From: Halobacterium litoreum
GTDB taxonomy: Archaea; Halobacteriota; Halobacteria; Halobacteriales; Halobacteriaceae
Assembly (NCBI RefSeq): GCF_021233415.1
Contig: NZ_CP089466.1
Coordinates: forward strand, 992,001-1,056,000
Direction: 5' to 3'
DNA: 64,000 nucleotides
This document shows positions 41,696 to 50,878 of this stretch, in pieces (position 1 is the first letter of the stretch; each line of letters begins with the position of its first letter). The notes beneath the pieces were generated by a model. The model was given only the letters and a program-made list of their open reading frames with translations. It did no database searches and was not told the DNA's origin. Both the position numbers and the translations under genes were made by a program.

Positions 41696-43826
41696 ACTCC
41701 GCGAGCCACGACTCGATTTCTCCGGCGGTCGTCAGGGGCGGCGAGCACGCGCGCCGGCAGACGTACGCGGTGGGTTCGCCGTCGCTCTCGCGGCCCGCCC
41801 AAATCGGCGGTGCCTCCGGGAGTTCGAGGTCTGCGAGCCACGCGTCCAGTCCCTCCGTGGTCGGCGGGCGAACCGACAGCAAGCGGTCGGGGAGGTAGGC
41901 CCCACCGACCGCGTCTCGCCAGCCGTCCGGCAGCGAGTCGGCCGCGACTGTGACCTCGCGGTGCCCGACCGCACGGGTGTCGGCAGCGAGCGCGAGTTCG
42001 GGGAGGGCGGCCGGACTGTTCTGGACGCGGCCGCCGTACCGCTCCAGCATCGCGTCCGCGGCGTCGGCGTAGCACGCGTCCGGGTCGAACGCGTCCAACC
42101 CGAGCAGTGTCTCGCTGGCGACGCCGACCGGCGACGGCGTCGGGCCCTCGCCGACCGCCTGCGAGCGCACGTCCACGTCCGCGACGCTCTCCGGGGCTTC
42201 GTACAGCGCGCCGGTCTCGGGGTCGTAGCAGGCGTCGAGCAGCGCGTCCGCGAGGTCGAGCGCGAACCCGAGGTGGGCGTGGTCGCCGGTCGCCTCGTAG
42301 GTCGCGAGCGCGCCCGCCGCGAGGTACGCGTAGTCCTCGGCGTAGCCGACGCCCGCCACGTCCTCGTCGATGATTCGCCGCGAGAGCCGGTCGCCGTCCC
42401 ACAGTTCCTCGCGGACGAACCGTATCGCGTCCGCCGCGCGCTCGCCGTACTCGGCATCGAGTGCGAGACCGGCTTCGGCGTAGGCGCGCGCCATCAGGCC
42501 GTTCCAGCCCGCGAGCACCTTGTCGTCGCGGGCGGGACGCGGGCGGTCGGCGCGCGCCGCGCGCAGCCGCGACTCGACGGCGTCGAGCATCTCCTCGATT
42601 TCGTCCTCGCTACGGTCGAAATCGTCGGCGAGGTCGGCTATCGACGCGGAGCGCGTGAGCACGGTCTGGCCGTGCTCGAAGTTCCCCGCTTCGGTGACGC
42701 CGTAGCGCTCGCAGAACAGGTCCGCGAGCACGTCGTCGTCGACGTCGCTCGGTGCGGCGTCGGCGTATTCGGTGACCGCTTTGTCGACCTGCTCGGGCGT
42801 CCAGACGTAGAACGCGCCCTCCTCGTGTTCTCCCTCCGGGTCGTCGACCGGCGGGCTCCGGGCGTCGAGCGTGGCGTGGAAGCCGCCCTCGGGGTGGCCG
42901 AGTTCGCGGTCCACGAAGTCCAGCGTCTCCCGGACGACGTCGGCGTAGCGGTCGTCGCCGAACGCGCGATAGCCGTCGACGTACGTGCGCGCGAGACTGG
43001 CCTGGTCGTACAGCATCTTCTCGAAGTGCGGCACCGTCCAGTCGGCGTCCGTGCAGTACCGGTGGAAGCCGCCGCCGAGGTGGTCGTAGAGGCCGCCGTC
43101 GGCCATCGCGTCGAGCGCCTCGCGCGCGACGTTGCCGTACCGGTCGTCGATGGCGTTCGCACGTAGGAGGAGGTCGACGCGGCCGGTCTGTGGGAACTTC
43201 GGGGAGCGCCCGAATCCGCCGTTGTCGCGGTCCGCGCCGCGCGCGACGTTCTGCGCGGCGTCGGCGAGCGGGCTGTCGTCGCCCAACTCCACGGCGTCCG
43301 GGAGCGATTCGAGTTCGCCGCGTGCCGCGCTCAGCCACTGGTCGGCCCGGTCTTCGAGGTCCCCGCGGTCGGTCTGCCACGACTCCCGGACGTCGGCGAG
43401 CAGTTGCAGGAACCCGGGTTGGTTGCGCTTGGCCTCTTTCGGGAAGTACGTCCCGACGAAGAACGGTTCGCGGTCGGGCGTGAGGAACGCCGACAGCGGC
43501 CACCCGCCGCCGCCCCGGACGACCTGACACACCTTCATGTACAGCGCGTCCACGTCCGGGCGCTCCTCCCGGTCGACCTTGACGGGGACGAAGTGCTCGT
43601 TCAGCACCTCGGCGACTTCGGGGTCCGAGAACGACTCCTCCTCCATGACGTGACACCAGTGACACGCCGAGTAGCCGATGGAGAGGAAGATTGGCACGTC
43701 GCGTTCGCGTGCGGCCTCGAAGGCCGTCTCGTCCCACGGCTGCCAGTGCACGGGGTTGTCGGCGTGCTGGCGGAGGTAGGGGCTGCCCGCCTCGTCGAGG
43801 CGGTTCCGGTCGGTGGGGTCGGTCAT
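41685..43826 (-). CDS. DUF255 thioredoxin-domain protein (YyaL/SSP411-like)
   Basis: A 713-residue protein. The N-terminal DUF255 thioredoxin-like domain (1-165) carries HWCHVM with conserved flanks (SPYLRQHADNPVHWQPW). The C-terminal two-thirds is an alpha/alpha-toroid like N-acylglucosamine epimerases (GLYDHLGGGFHRYCTDADW, RYGVTEAGNFEHG). The family is widespread but its reaction is unknown. The ATG at 43826 begins just before the conserved start. It is divergent from purD. Confidence 0.88.
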   Translation of the reverse strand: MTDPTDRNRLDEAGSPYLRQHADNPVHWQPWDETAFEAARERDVPIFLSIGYSACHWCHVMEEESFSDPEVAEVLNEHFVPVKVDREERPDVDALYMKVCQVVRGGGGWPLSAFLTPDREPFFVGTYFPKEAKRNQPGFLQLLADVRESWQTDRGDLEDRADQWLSAARGELESLPDAVELGDDSPLADAAQNVARGADRDNGGFGRSPKFPQTGRVDLLLRANAIDDRYGNVAREALDAMADGGLYDHLGGGFHRYCTDADWTVPHFEKMLYDQASLARTYVDGYRAFGDDRYADVVRETLDFVDRELGHPEGGFHATLDARSPPVDDPEGEHEEGAFYVWTPEQVDKAVTEYADAAPSDVDDDVLADLFCERYGVTEAGNFEHGQTVLTRSASIADLADDFDRSEDEIEEMLDAVESRLRAARADRPRPARDDKVLAGWNGLMARAYAEAGLALDAEYGERAADAIRFVREELWDGDRLSRRIIDEDVAGVGYAEDYAYLAAGALATYEATGDHAHLGFALDLADALLDACYDPETGALYEAPESVADVDVRSQAVGEGPTPSPVGVASETLLGLDAFDPDACYADAADAMLERYGGRVQNSPAALPELALAADTRAVGHREVTVAADSLPDGWRDAVGGAYLPDRLLSVRPPTTEGLDAWLADLELPEAPPIWAGRESDGEPTAYVCRRACSPPLTTAGEIESWLAEFSR

Positions 43827-43946
43827 GTCCGATTGTCGGTCGGCCACGCGGGTAAATCCACGCGTCCCGACACCGGTCTCGGCGACCGCCCACGGCGACG
43901 TACTTGGGCACGAACTCGTACACAATCGGTGCGTCGAAGGGGAAGG

Positions 43947-43955
43947 TTTACACTT
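43947..43955 (+). promoter_or_regulatory. TATA-like box of purD
   Basis: tttacactt is 22-30 bases before the ATG at 43977. Confidence 0.5.
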
Positions 43956-43976
43956 GCTTGCTCACTCGGTTCTCGT

Positions 43977-45263
43977 ATGACAGAGCGCGTCCTGCTCGTC
44001 GGCGGCGGCGGCCGCGAACACGCCATCGCCGACGCGCTGGCCCCCGACTGCGAGTTGTACGCCGCCGCCGGCAACCGAAACCCCGGTATCGACCGCCTCG
44101 CCGAGGCGTTCGAAACTCTGGATGAGAGCGACCCCGCCGCCGTCGTCGATTACGCCGAGCGCGTGGACGCCACGCTCGTCGTCGTCGGTCCCGAGACGCC
44201 ACTCGCCGAGGGCGTCGTGGACGCGCTCGAAGACGCCGGTATCTACGCGTTCGGTCCGAAGCAAGCCGACGCCCGCATCGAGACGGACAAGACGTTCCAG
44301 CGAGAGTTCATGGCCGAACACGACGTCCCCGGACAGGCCGACTTCGAGACGTTCGCGGACGCCGACGCCGCCGCCGACTACGTCGAGAGCGTCGACGGCG
44401 ACGTGGCAGTCAAGCCCGCGGGCCTCACCGGCGGGAAGGGCGTTCGCGTCACCGGCGACCAGGTGACGAAGGCGGAGGCCGCCGACTACGTGCGGAGCGC
44501 GGACCACGACGAGTGGGTGATAGAGGAGCGCCTCGTCGGCGAGGAAATCACCGTGCAGGCGTTCGTCGCGAACGGCGAGGTGCGCGCGACGCCGGTCGCC
44601 CACGACCACGGGCGCGCCTACGAAGGCGACGAAGGCCCGAACACGGGCGGCATGGGGAGCATCGCCGGCCCCGGCAAACTCCTGCCGTTCGCCACCGAGG
44701 CCGACTACGAGGCTGCCGTCGACACCATCGAAGCGGTCGTCGAGGGCCTCCCGGAGTACCGCGGCGTCCTCTACGGTCAGTTCATGCTCACCGCCGACGG
44801 TCCGAAGGTCGTGGAGTTCAACGCGCGCTTCGGCGACCCGGAAGCGATGAACACGCTCCCCGCGATGGAGACGCCGCTCGTCGACGTTCTCACCGCCGCT
44901 CGGGACGGCGAACCCCTTCCCGACCTCGACTTCGCCGAGGTCGCGACCGTCTGCAAGTACGCCGTCCCCGAGGGCTACCCGACGAACCCGGAGGGCGGGA
45001 CGCGCATCTCCGTGGACGAGGACTCGGTGGGCGACGCCAGCCTGTTCTACGCGAGCGTCGACGCCCGCGAGGACGGCGTCTACACCACCACGTCGCGGTC
45101 GTTCGCCGTCGTCGGGTCGGGCGACACGCTCGCCGACGCGAACGACGAGGCGGACGCCGCACTCGCCGACCTCCCCGAGGGCGTGCGCGTCCGCCGCGAC
45201 ATCGGGAGCGACGAACTCCTCCAGTCCCGCGTCGACCACGTCGCTGACGTTCGCAGCGAGTAG
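43977..45263 (+). CDS. purD: phosphoribosylamine-glycine ligase
   Basis: A 428-residue GAR synthetase of purine biosynthesis, joining glycine to phosphoribosylamine with ATP. The N-terminal pre-ATP-grasp domain starts LLVGGGGREHAI; the ATP-grasp core holds KPAGLTGGKGV and GPNTGGMGS, and the metal/ATP site is VVEFNARFGDPEA. The ATG at 43977 is preferred to the long in-frame extension antisense to the DUF255 gene. It is followed by a ferritin-like gene after 45 bases. Confidence 0.95.
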   Translation: MTERVLLVGGGGREHAIADALAPDCELYAAAGNRNPGIDRLAEAFETLDESDPAAVVDYAERVDATLVVVGPETPLAEGVVDALEDAGIYAFGPKQADARIETDKTFQREFMAEHDVPGQADFETFADADAAADYVESVDGDVAVKPAGLTGGKGVRVTGDQVTKAEAADYVRSADHDEWVIEERLVGEEITVQAFVANGEVRATPVAHDHGRAYEGDEGPNTGGMGSIAGPGKLLPFATEADYEAAVDTIEAVVEGLPEYRGVLYGQFMLTADGPKVVEFNARFGDPEAMNTLPAMETPLVDVLTAARDGEPLPDLDFAEVATVCKYAVPEGYPTNPEGGTRISVDEDSVGDASLFYASVDAREDGVYTTTSRSFAVVGSGDTLADANDEADAALADLPEGVRVRRDIGSDELLQSRVDHVADVRSE

Positions 45264-45308
45264 GAGTCGGCCACCCGTTCTATATGGCTGGTCGCCGTAG
45301 CCGTCGAC

Positions 45309-45764
45309 ATGACCAGCGACGAGGTCACGCGACTGCTCAGGAAGGCGTACAGCGACGAGATAGAGACGGTGATGAACTACATGACGAACTCCATCGTCCT
45401 CGACGGCGTGCGCGCCGAGGAGATCAAGGAGTCCCTCCAGCAGGACATCCAGGAGGAACTCGGGCACGCCGAGCAACTCGGCGGCCGCCTCAAGCAACTG
45501 GACGAGGCGCCGCCCGCGAGCGCCGAGTTCGAGGCCCGCCAGCACTCCCTCCAGCCGCCCGAGGACACGACGGACGTGCTGTCGGTCATCGAGGGCGTCC
45601 TCGACGCCGAGGAGGACGCCATCCAGACGTACCGCGACCTCATCGACGCCGCGGAGGAAGCCGACGACCCCGTCACGGAGGACCTCGCCGTAACCATCCT
45701 CGCCGACGAGGAAGCCCACCGCACCGAGTTCCGCGGCTTCCGGAAGGAGTACCGCGCGGACTGA
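45309..45764 (+). CDS. ferritin-like protein
   Basis: A 151-residue four-helix protein. Two metal-like motifs, EELGHAEQ and DEEAHRTEF (ExxH pattern), together with glutamates in helices 1 and 3 (SDEIETVMNY, LDAEEDAIQTY) suggest a di-iron centre as in rubrerythrin- or bacterioferritin-like proteins. No rubredoxin domain. It may store iron or detoxify peroxide, by inference. Confidence 0.8.
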   Translation: MTSDEVTRLLRKAYSDEIETVMNYMTNSIVLDGVRAEEIKESLQQDIQEELGHAEQLGGRLKQLDEAPPASAEFEARQHSLQPPEDTTDVLSVIEGVLDAEEDAIQTYRDLIDAAEEADDPVTEDLAVTILADEEAHRTEFRGFRKEYRAD

Positions 45765-45803
45765 TTCCGTCGGTTTTTCACCGCGGCCGCCCACGGGACA
45801 GCC

Positions 45804-45998
45804 ATGAATCCCGTGTTCGTCGTTCTGGCGACGCTCGCCGGCCTCACGGTCGGCGCGTTCTTCGCGTTCCTCAGAATCCCCGTGCCCGCGCCGCCGTCGC
45901 TCGCCGGCGTGATGGGCATCGTCGGCGTCTGGCTCGGTTACCGACTCGTCCACCACTTCGACGCCGGCTTCGACGTGGTCGAAGCGCTCGGGCTGTAG
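45804..45998 (+). CDS. XapX domain membrane protein
   Basis: A 64-residue protein with two hydrophobic helices and the XapX (DUF1427) signature LAGLTVGAFFAFLRIPVPAP, PPSLAGVMGIVGVWLGYRL. Small XapX proteins have unknown function. It is codirectional with the ferritin-like gene, 39 bases after it. Confidence 0.85.
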   Translation: MNPVFVVLATLAGLTVGAFFAFLRIPVPAPPSLAGVMGIVGVWLGYRLVHHFDAGFDVVEALGL

Positions 45999-46011
45999 CG
46001 TAGCGAACAGA

Positions 46012-46024
46012 CGGAATCGTTCCG
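46012..46024. terminator. short hairpin between XapX and sdhA
   Basis: cggaa, loop tcg, ttccg: a perfect 5-bp stem in the 125-base convergent gap. Weak candidate for a bidirectional terminator. Confidence 0.3.
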
Positions 46025-46123
46025 CCGCGAGCGAGTATTCCGCCGGTTTCGCGCTCCTCGCCCGCGCTCGCAGTCAGGTCACGCGACGAGATGGTCGCGT
46101 GCTCGCAGAAGAAGGTTCGGCCG

Positions 46124-47971
46124 TCAGTACGAGCGCTCTTTGGGCTCGTAGGTCTGCTCGTCGCCCTCGAGGATGGCCGGCCGGTACCAGAGTTCCGGCT
46201 CGCCGTCGTTCCACGAGACCATCGTGTGCTTGAGCCACTCGTCGTCCTTGCGCTCCTGGTGTTCCTTCCGCCAGTGCGCGCCGCGGAACTCGTCGCGGGC
46301 GAGCGCGCCCATCGTGATGGCTTCCGCCACGTCGAGGAGGTTCCGCGTCTCGATGGTGTGCTGGAGGTCGGTGTTGAACGTCCGGGACTTGTCCGCGACG
46401 TACACGTCCTGGTAGCGCTCGCGAGCGCGCTGGATGTCGCGGAGCGCCTGCTTCAGGCCCTCTTCTTCGCGGAACACGTTGACGTTCGCGGTCATCGACT
46501 CCTGGAGGTCAGAGCGCACGTCGGCGTGGTTCACGCCGTCCTCGCGCTCCAGTAGGGTGTCGATGCGTTCGCGCTCGGCCTCCGCGGTGGCTTCGACGAC
46601 GGCGTCCGGCGAGCGGTCGTCGGCGTCGACGGCTTCGCCGCCGTCAGCCGCCGGCTCGACCGCGTCCGCGTCGCCGTCGGGCGCGCCGACCGGCACGCCG
46701 AGTTCCTCGCGCTCGGCGTCGTCGTACGGCCCCGTCTCGATTTTCGGCTCCGGCATGTCCGCGCCCGCCGCGTGACGGCCGGCGCGAGCGCCGAACACGA
46801 TGAGCTCCGGCAGCGCGTTCCCGCCGAGGCGGTTCGCGCCGTGGAGGCTCACACACGCGCACTCGCCGGCCGCGTACAGGCCGTCGATGCACGTCTCGCC
46901 GTGCTCGTTGACCTCGATGCCGCCCATCGCGTAGTGCTGGCCGGGCTTGACCGGCATCGGCTCCTCGAGGCCGTTGACGCCCTCGAAGTCCTCCGCGAGG
47001 TGGAGGATGTTCTCGAGTCGGTCGGTGATGCGTTCCTCGCCCAGGTGACGCATGTCGAGGTAGACGTACTCGTCCTCGACGCCGCGGCCCTCGTTGACCT
47101 CCGTGAGTTCGGCGCGCGCCACCACGTCGCGGGACGCGAGTTCGCCGTCGTTCGTCGCGTACCCGTACTCGAACATGAAGCGCTCGCCCTCGGAGTTGTA
47201 GAGGATGCCGCCCTCGCCGCGCACGCCCTCGCTGATGAGGACGCCGGTCGAGGGGAGCGTCGTCGGGTGGAACTGAATCATCTCCATGTCCTCCATCGGC
47301 ACGCCCGCGCGGTACGCGATGGCGACGCCGTCCCCGGTGTTCGCGACGGCGTTGGTCGTGTGGTCGAACGCCTGGCCGAGCCCGCCGGTCGCGAGCACCA
47401 CGCCCTCGCGAGCGCGGAAGCCCGCGATTTCGCCGGTCTGGACGTCCCACGCGACGACTCCGTGGCAGTCGCGCTCGTTCGGGTCGTCCTCGTCGGTGAC
47501 GGCGACCTGGCTCACGTACCACTCGTCGTACACCTCGATGCCTCGTTTCACCACCTGCTCGTACAGCGTGTGGAGCATGTGGTGGCCGGTCTCGGCGCCC
47601 GCGTACGTCGTCCGCGGGAAACTCAGGCCGCCGAACGGCCGCTGGCTCACGCGCCCGTCGTCCTCGCGGGAGAACGGCATCCCCCAGTGTTCGAGTTGGA
47701 TGACTTCCTCGGGAGCCGTCTGTGCGAACGTGTCGACGGCGGGCGCGTCGCTCAGGTAGTCCGCGCCCTTCATCGTGTCGTACGCGTGGTCCTCCCACGA
47801 GTCTCCGTCGCGGAGCGCGGCGTTGATACCGCCCTCCGCCGCGCCCGTGTGCGAGCGCACCGGATGGAGTTTCGTGACGATTGCTACGTCTGCGCCTTCC
47901 TCGTGGGCGGCGATGGCCGCGCGGAGCCCCGCGCCGCCGCCGCCGACTACGATGACGTCGTGCTCGTACAT
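46124..47971 (-). CDS. sdhA: succinate dehydrogenase flavoprotein subunit
   Basis: A 615-residue flavoprotein that oxidises succinate to fumarate in the membrane complex II. It has the FAD motif VVGGGGAGLRAAIAA, the conserved HTGAAEGGINAAL region, active-site stretches (GVRGEGGILYNSEGERFM; HGANRLGGNALPEL) and a C-terminal helical domain with an acidic Ala-rich insert near 430-475. It is the last gene of sdhCDBA and lies 1 base after sdhB. Confidence 0.96.
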   Translation of the reverse strand: MYEHDVIVVGGGGAGLRAAIAAHEEGADVAIVTKLHPVRSHTGAAEGGINAALRDGDSWEDHAYDTMKGADYLSDAPAVDTFAQTAPEEVIQLEHWGMPFSREDDGRVSQRPFGGLSFPRTTYAGAETGHHMLHTLYEQVVKRGIEVYDEWYVSQVAVTDEDDPNERDCHGVVAWDVQTGEIAGFRAREGVVLATGGLGQAFDHTTNAVANTGDGVAIAYRAGVPMEDMEMIQFHPTTLPSTGVLISEGVRGEGGILYNSEGERFMFEYGYATNDGELASRDVVARAELTEVNEGRGVEDEYVYLDMRHLGEERITDRLENILHLAEDFEGVNGLEEPMPVKPGQHYAMGGIEVNEHGETCIDGLYAAGECACVSLHGANRLGGNALPELIVFGARAGRHAAGADMPEPKIETGPYDDAEREELGVPVGAPDGDADAVEPAADGGEAVDADDRSPDAVVEATAEAERERIDTLLEREDGVNHADVRSDLQESMTANVNVFREEEGLKQALRDIQRARERYQDVYVADKSRTFNTDLQHTIETRNLLDVAEAITMGALARDEFRGAHWRKEHQERKDDEWLKHTMVSWNDGEPELWYRPAILEGDEQTYEPKERSY

Positions 47972-47972
47972 G

Positions 47973-48854
47973 TTACCAGAATTTGAGGTTCTGCTTGACT
48001 GCCTCTCGCTTGAGTTCTTGGATGTGCTCGGTCAGCGGGATGTCCTTCGGACAGACGTTCGTACACGAGAACTGCGTCTGACAGCGCCAGACGCCGTGTT
48101 CCTGCTCGATGATTTCGAGGCGCTCCTGGCGCTTTTGCTCGCCCTCGCGTTCGTCCATGTAGAACCGGTAGGCCTTGTTGATGGCCGCCGGGCCGAGGTA
48201 CTTGTTGTCGCCCGCGGCGATGTTACACGAGGACATGCAGGCGCCACACCAGATACAGCGCGTCGAGAGCTTGATCTTCTCGCGGTTCTCGCGGCTCTGG
48301 CGCTGCTCTTCGAGTTCCCCCTCCGGCAGGTCGTCCGGGTCGAAGAAGGGCTGGGCCGTCTCCATCTGGTCGTAGAAGTGGTCCATCTCCACCACGAGGT
48401 CTTTGACGACGTCCTGGTGGGGGAGCGGTTCGACGCGCACCGGCGTGTCCAACTCCGAAATCTGGGTCTGACAGCCGAGGCGCTGCTGGCCGTTCACGAA
48501 GAACGCGTCGGAGCCACACACCGCCTGCCGGCAGGAGTGCCGGAACGTCAGACTGGAGTCGTACTCGTCGCGCGCGAAGATGAGCGCGTCGAGGACGGTC
48601 ATCCCCTGTTCCTTGGGGACGGTAAAGGAGTCGAAGCGCGGCTCCTCTTTCCCCTCGATTTCGGGGTCGTAGCGGAAGACCTTGAGTTCGAGCGTCTCGC
48701 CGTCGAACTTCGTCGCGTCGGCTGCCTCCTCGGCGGCCTCGCGCTCGGCGCGCTCTCGTTTCTCCGCCAGCCGCCGCTCCTGGTGGGGGCTGGACGCGGG
48801 CTGTTCGGTCTCGGACTCCGTCTCGGTCTCGGTTTCGGGTGTCTGCGTACTCAT
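47973..48854 (-). CDS. sdhB: succinate dehydrogenase iron-sulfur subunit
   Basis: A 293-residue iron-sulfur protein that carries electrons from the flavin to quinone. The [2Fe-2S] ligands are in HSCRQAVCGSD with a later LGC, and the [4Fe-4S]/[3Fe-4S] ligands are in CIWCGACMSSC and CTNVCPKDI. The first 40 residues are a charged halophilic extension. It lies between sdhD and sdhA with 1-base gaps. Confidence 0.96.
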   Translation of the reverse strand: MSTQTPETETETESETEQPASSPHQERRLAEKRERAEREAAEEAADATKFDGETLELKVFRYDPEIEGKEEPRFDSFTVPKEQGMTVLDALIFARDEYDSSLTFRHSCRQAVCGSDAFFVNGQQRLGCQTQISELDTPVRVEPLPHQDVVKDLVVEMDHFYDQMETAQPFFDPDDLPEGELEEQRQSRENREKIKLSTRCIWCGACMSSCNIAAGDNKYLGPAAINKAYRFYMDEREGEQKRQERLEIIEQEHGVWRCQTQFSCTNVCPKDIPLTEHIQELKREAVKQNLKFW

Positions 48855-48855
48855 G

Positions 48856-49218
48856 TTAGAACCCCGCGAGCGCGTTGGCGACGCGGACGCCCTGCACGAC
48901 GAGCAGGATGCTGGCGACGCCGAGCACTATCTGTGCGGCGCGCTTGGCTTTGCCGTCGATGCCCTGGTTCACGAGCGCGTTGTAGACGCCGTTGACGCCG
49001 TGGAACGTCGCCGTCACGAGGAACAGAATCATCGTGACGTAGTAGCCGAGGTCCTGCATGCGGGCCTGGCTACCGAGGAACTCGATCTCGTAGGCGTGGT
49101 GAACGAAGTGCAACAGGAAGAAGTGGAACGCCAGCACGACGACGAGGAACGCCGCCGTGACGCGCTGGAGCAGCCACGTGGTCGAACCCGAACTGAACGA
49201 GGAGTAGCGTTCTGCCAT
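48856..49218 (-). CDS. sdhD: succinate dehydrogenase membrane anchor
   Basis: A 120-residue anchor with three hydrophobic helices (about 15-37, 55-76, 90-115) and conserved histidines in AFHFFLLHFVHHAYE that may bind heme or quinone. Length suits a haloarchaeal SdhD. It lies 1 base after sdhC. Confidence 0.9.
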   Translation of the reverse strand: MAERYSSFSSGSTTWLLQRVTAAFLVVVLAFHFFLLHFVHHAYEIEFLGSQARMQDLGYYVTMILFLVTATFHGVNGVYNALVNQGIDGKAKRAAQIVLGVASILLVVQGVRVANALAGF

Positions 49219-49219
49219 C

Positions 49220-49612
49220 TTAGAATGCCCCCGTGAGGAACGTCGGCACGCTCGCGACGACGATGACGCCGGTCAACACGAGCGACGCGTAGAAACTCTT
49301 GTCCTGCGATTCCAGGCCGACGCCGAGGTCGACGAACAGCAAGCGGATGCCGTTGAGGATGTGGAAGACGGCGACCGCGAGCAGTCCGACCTCGAGCAGG
49401 CGGACGAGCGCGAGGCTCTCCAACCCGCTCAGCGTCTGGTTGTACGTCTCCGGCCCTTGGAGCGACGTGCTCAGGACGGAGATGTGGGTGAACAGGTAGC
49501 CGATGAGAACCCACCCCGTGAACTTGTGAAACACCCAGGCCCACATGCCGGCCGAGAACTCCCGCCACCGGCCGAAGTCCTCGACGAGGCCTCGGTCGTA
49601 CGACTCACTCAT
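49220..49612 (-). CDS. sdhC: succinate dehydrogenase cytochrome b subunit
   Basis: A 130-residue membrane subunit with three hydrophobic helices (about 22-45, 66-88, 105-126) and histidines in [10 protein letters not shown] and FHILNGIR typical of heme ligands. It is the first gene of the sdhCDBA operon; the AT-rich stretch upstream (about 49645-49655) may hold its promoter. Confidence 0.9.
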   Translation of the reverse strand: MSESYDRGLVEDFGRWREFSAGMWAWVFHKFTGWVLIGYLFTHISVLSTSLQGPETYNQTLSGLESLALVRLLEVGLLAVAVFHILNGIRLLFVDLGVGLESQDKSFYASLVLTGVIVVASVPTFLTGAF

Positions 49613-49758
49613 ACCATTCGGAAGGTGAGGCCCCTCTGCACATAGAAGTTACTACACGCGGGCCCCCTGCTGGTGGCGTCGTCGGGCGACACAATCGGCG
49701 TTCTCGACTGTCGATTCGGGAACGTGTTCGGGCAGCGCGCCGCGGGGTCGCGGCGGCG

Positions 49759-50781
49759 TCACGTCGGTCGCTCGGGCATCGTGTCCGTGCGGTCGCGTTC
49801 GTACGCTCGCTGGGTGCGTTCGTCCAACTCGACGAGGTGACAGAGCGGGTTCCCGGGGTAGACGACCGGATTCTCGAGCGCGCCGACGAGCAGGCCGGTA
49901 AAGGGCGCGGTGACACGAACCACGTCGGTCTTGAACGGGTTCGAGATGGTACAGATGGTGTCGCCCTCGCGGACGAGTTCGCCGCGCTCGTAGTGCATGT
50001 CCACGAGGCCGCCGGCGTCCGCGCGCAGCCACGTCTTCTGGTCGGACGTGACGATAGTGCGCCACCCCGGCCAGTTCACGGGCTCGCTCGGGTAGAGTTC
50101 GTACTCCGCGAGCACGCTCGCGACGCCGTCGAGCGCGCGGTCGATGAGCGGCCGCTGGAACCGGTGGGCTTCCCCCATCTCGACGGTGACGGTGGGGACG
50201 CCCGCTTCGGTGGCTTCCCGGCGGAGCGTCCCGCTGGAGCCGTCGCTGTCGATGATGACGTTCGTGCCGAACGACCGCGCGAGGCGCGCCGCCGCGTCGT
50301 CGCTCATGTCCGCTCGCGCGTGAAGCATGTTGGTGCGGCCGCGCGTCGACGTGTGGAAGTCGACGCCGTAGTCGCAGGGTTCGACGAAGTTCCGGAATAT
50401 CTGGTCGGCCATCCGCTTCGCGCTCGTCGACCCCTCCTTTCCGGGGAACGAGCGGTTGAGGTCGCGGTCGTAGACGGGGAGGTAGCGCTGTTGGGCCATG
50501 AACCCGGGGACGTTCACGACGGGCATGCAGACGAGCGTCCCGTGGAGGTTGGTGTGCGCCCACTCGTGGGCGACCTCGCGGACGACGGCGATGCCGTTCA
50601 GTTCGTCGCCGTGAATCGCCGCCGTGAGGAACACCGTGGGCCCGGGGTGTTCGCCGTTGACGATGGACACCGGGACGCGCACCGGGTCGCCGAGGTACGT
50701 CTCGCTGATGCTGTACCGGATGTCCGCTCGCTCTCCGGGGTCCACCCGGCCGCCGTTGTACGTGAACGCCCCGTCGGTCAT
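49759..50781 (-). CDS. M14 succinylglutamate desuccinylase/aspartoacylase family protein
   Basis: A 340-residue zinc-dependent deacylase-like enzyme of the AstE/AspA branch of the M14 carboxypeptidase family. Zinc ligands are in AAIHGDELNG (HxxE) and VDFHTS; a catalytic-type glutamate lies in VTVEMGEAH. A C-terminal beta domain (about 245-330) follows. The substrate is not fixed. It is divergent from the RimK-retropepsin gene, with 97 bases between starts, a neighbourhood that suggests amino-acid tail removal. Confidence 0.86.
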   Translation of the reverse strand: MTDGAFTYNGGRVDPGERADIRYSISETYLGDPVRVPVSIVNGEHPGPTVFLTAAIHGDELNGIAVVREVAHEWAHTNLHGTLVCMPVVNVPGFMAQQRYLPVYDRDLNRSFPGKEGSTSAKRMADQIFRNFVEPCDYGVDFHTSTRGRTNMLHARADMSDDAAARLARSFGTNVIIDSDGSSGTLRREATEAGVPTVTVEMGEAHRFQRPLIDRALDGVASVLAEYELYPSEPVNWPGWRTIVTSDQKTWLRADAGGLVDMHYERGELVREGDTICTISNPFKTDVVRVTAPFTGLLVGALENPVVYPGNPLCHLVELDERTQRAYERDRTDTMPERPT

Positions 50782-50878
50782 GCCACCGGCTTCGCGGCGA
50801 ACACGTAAAAAGGCGCGAGTCCCCTCGTACTGGGACGCACCGGCACCGTTTTGCTCGTTCCGCGTGTCAATCCCGACA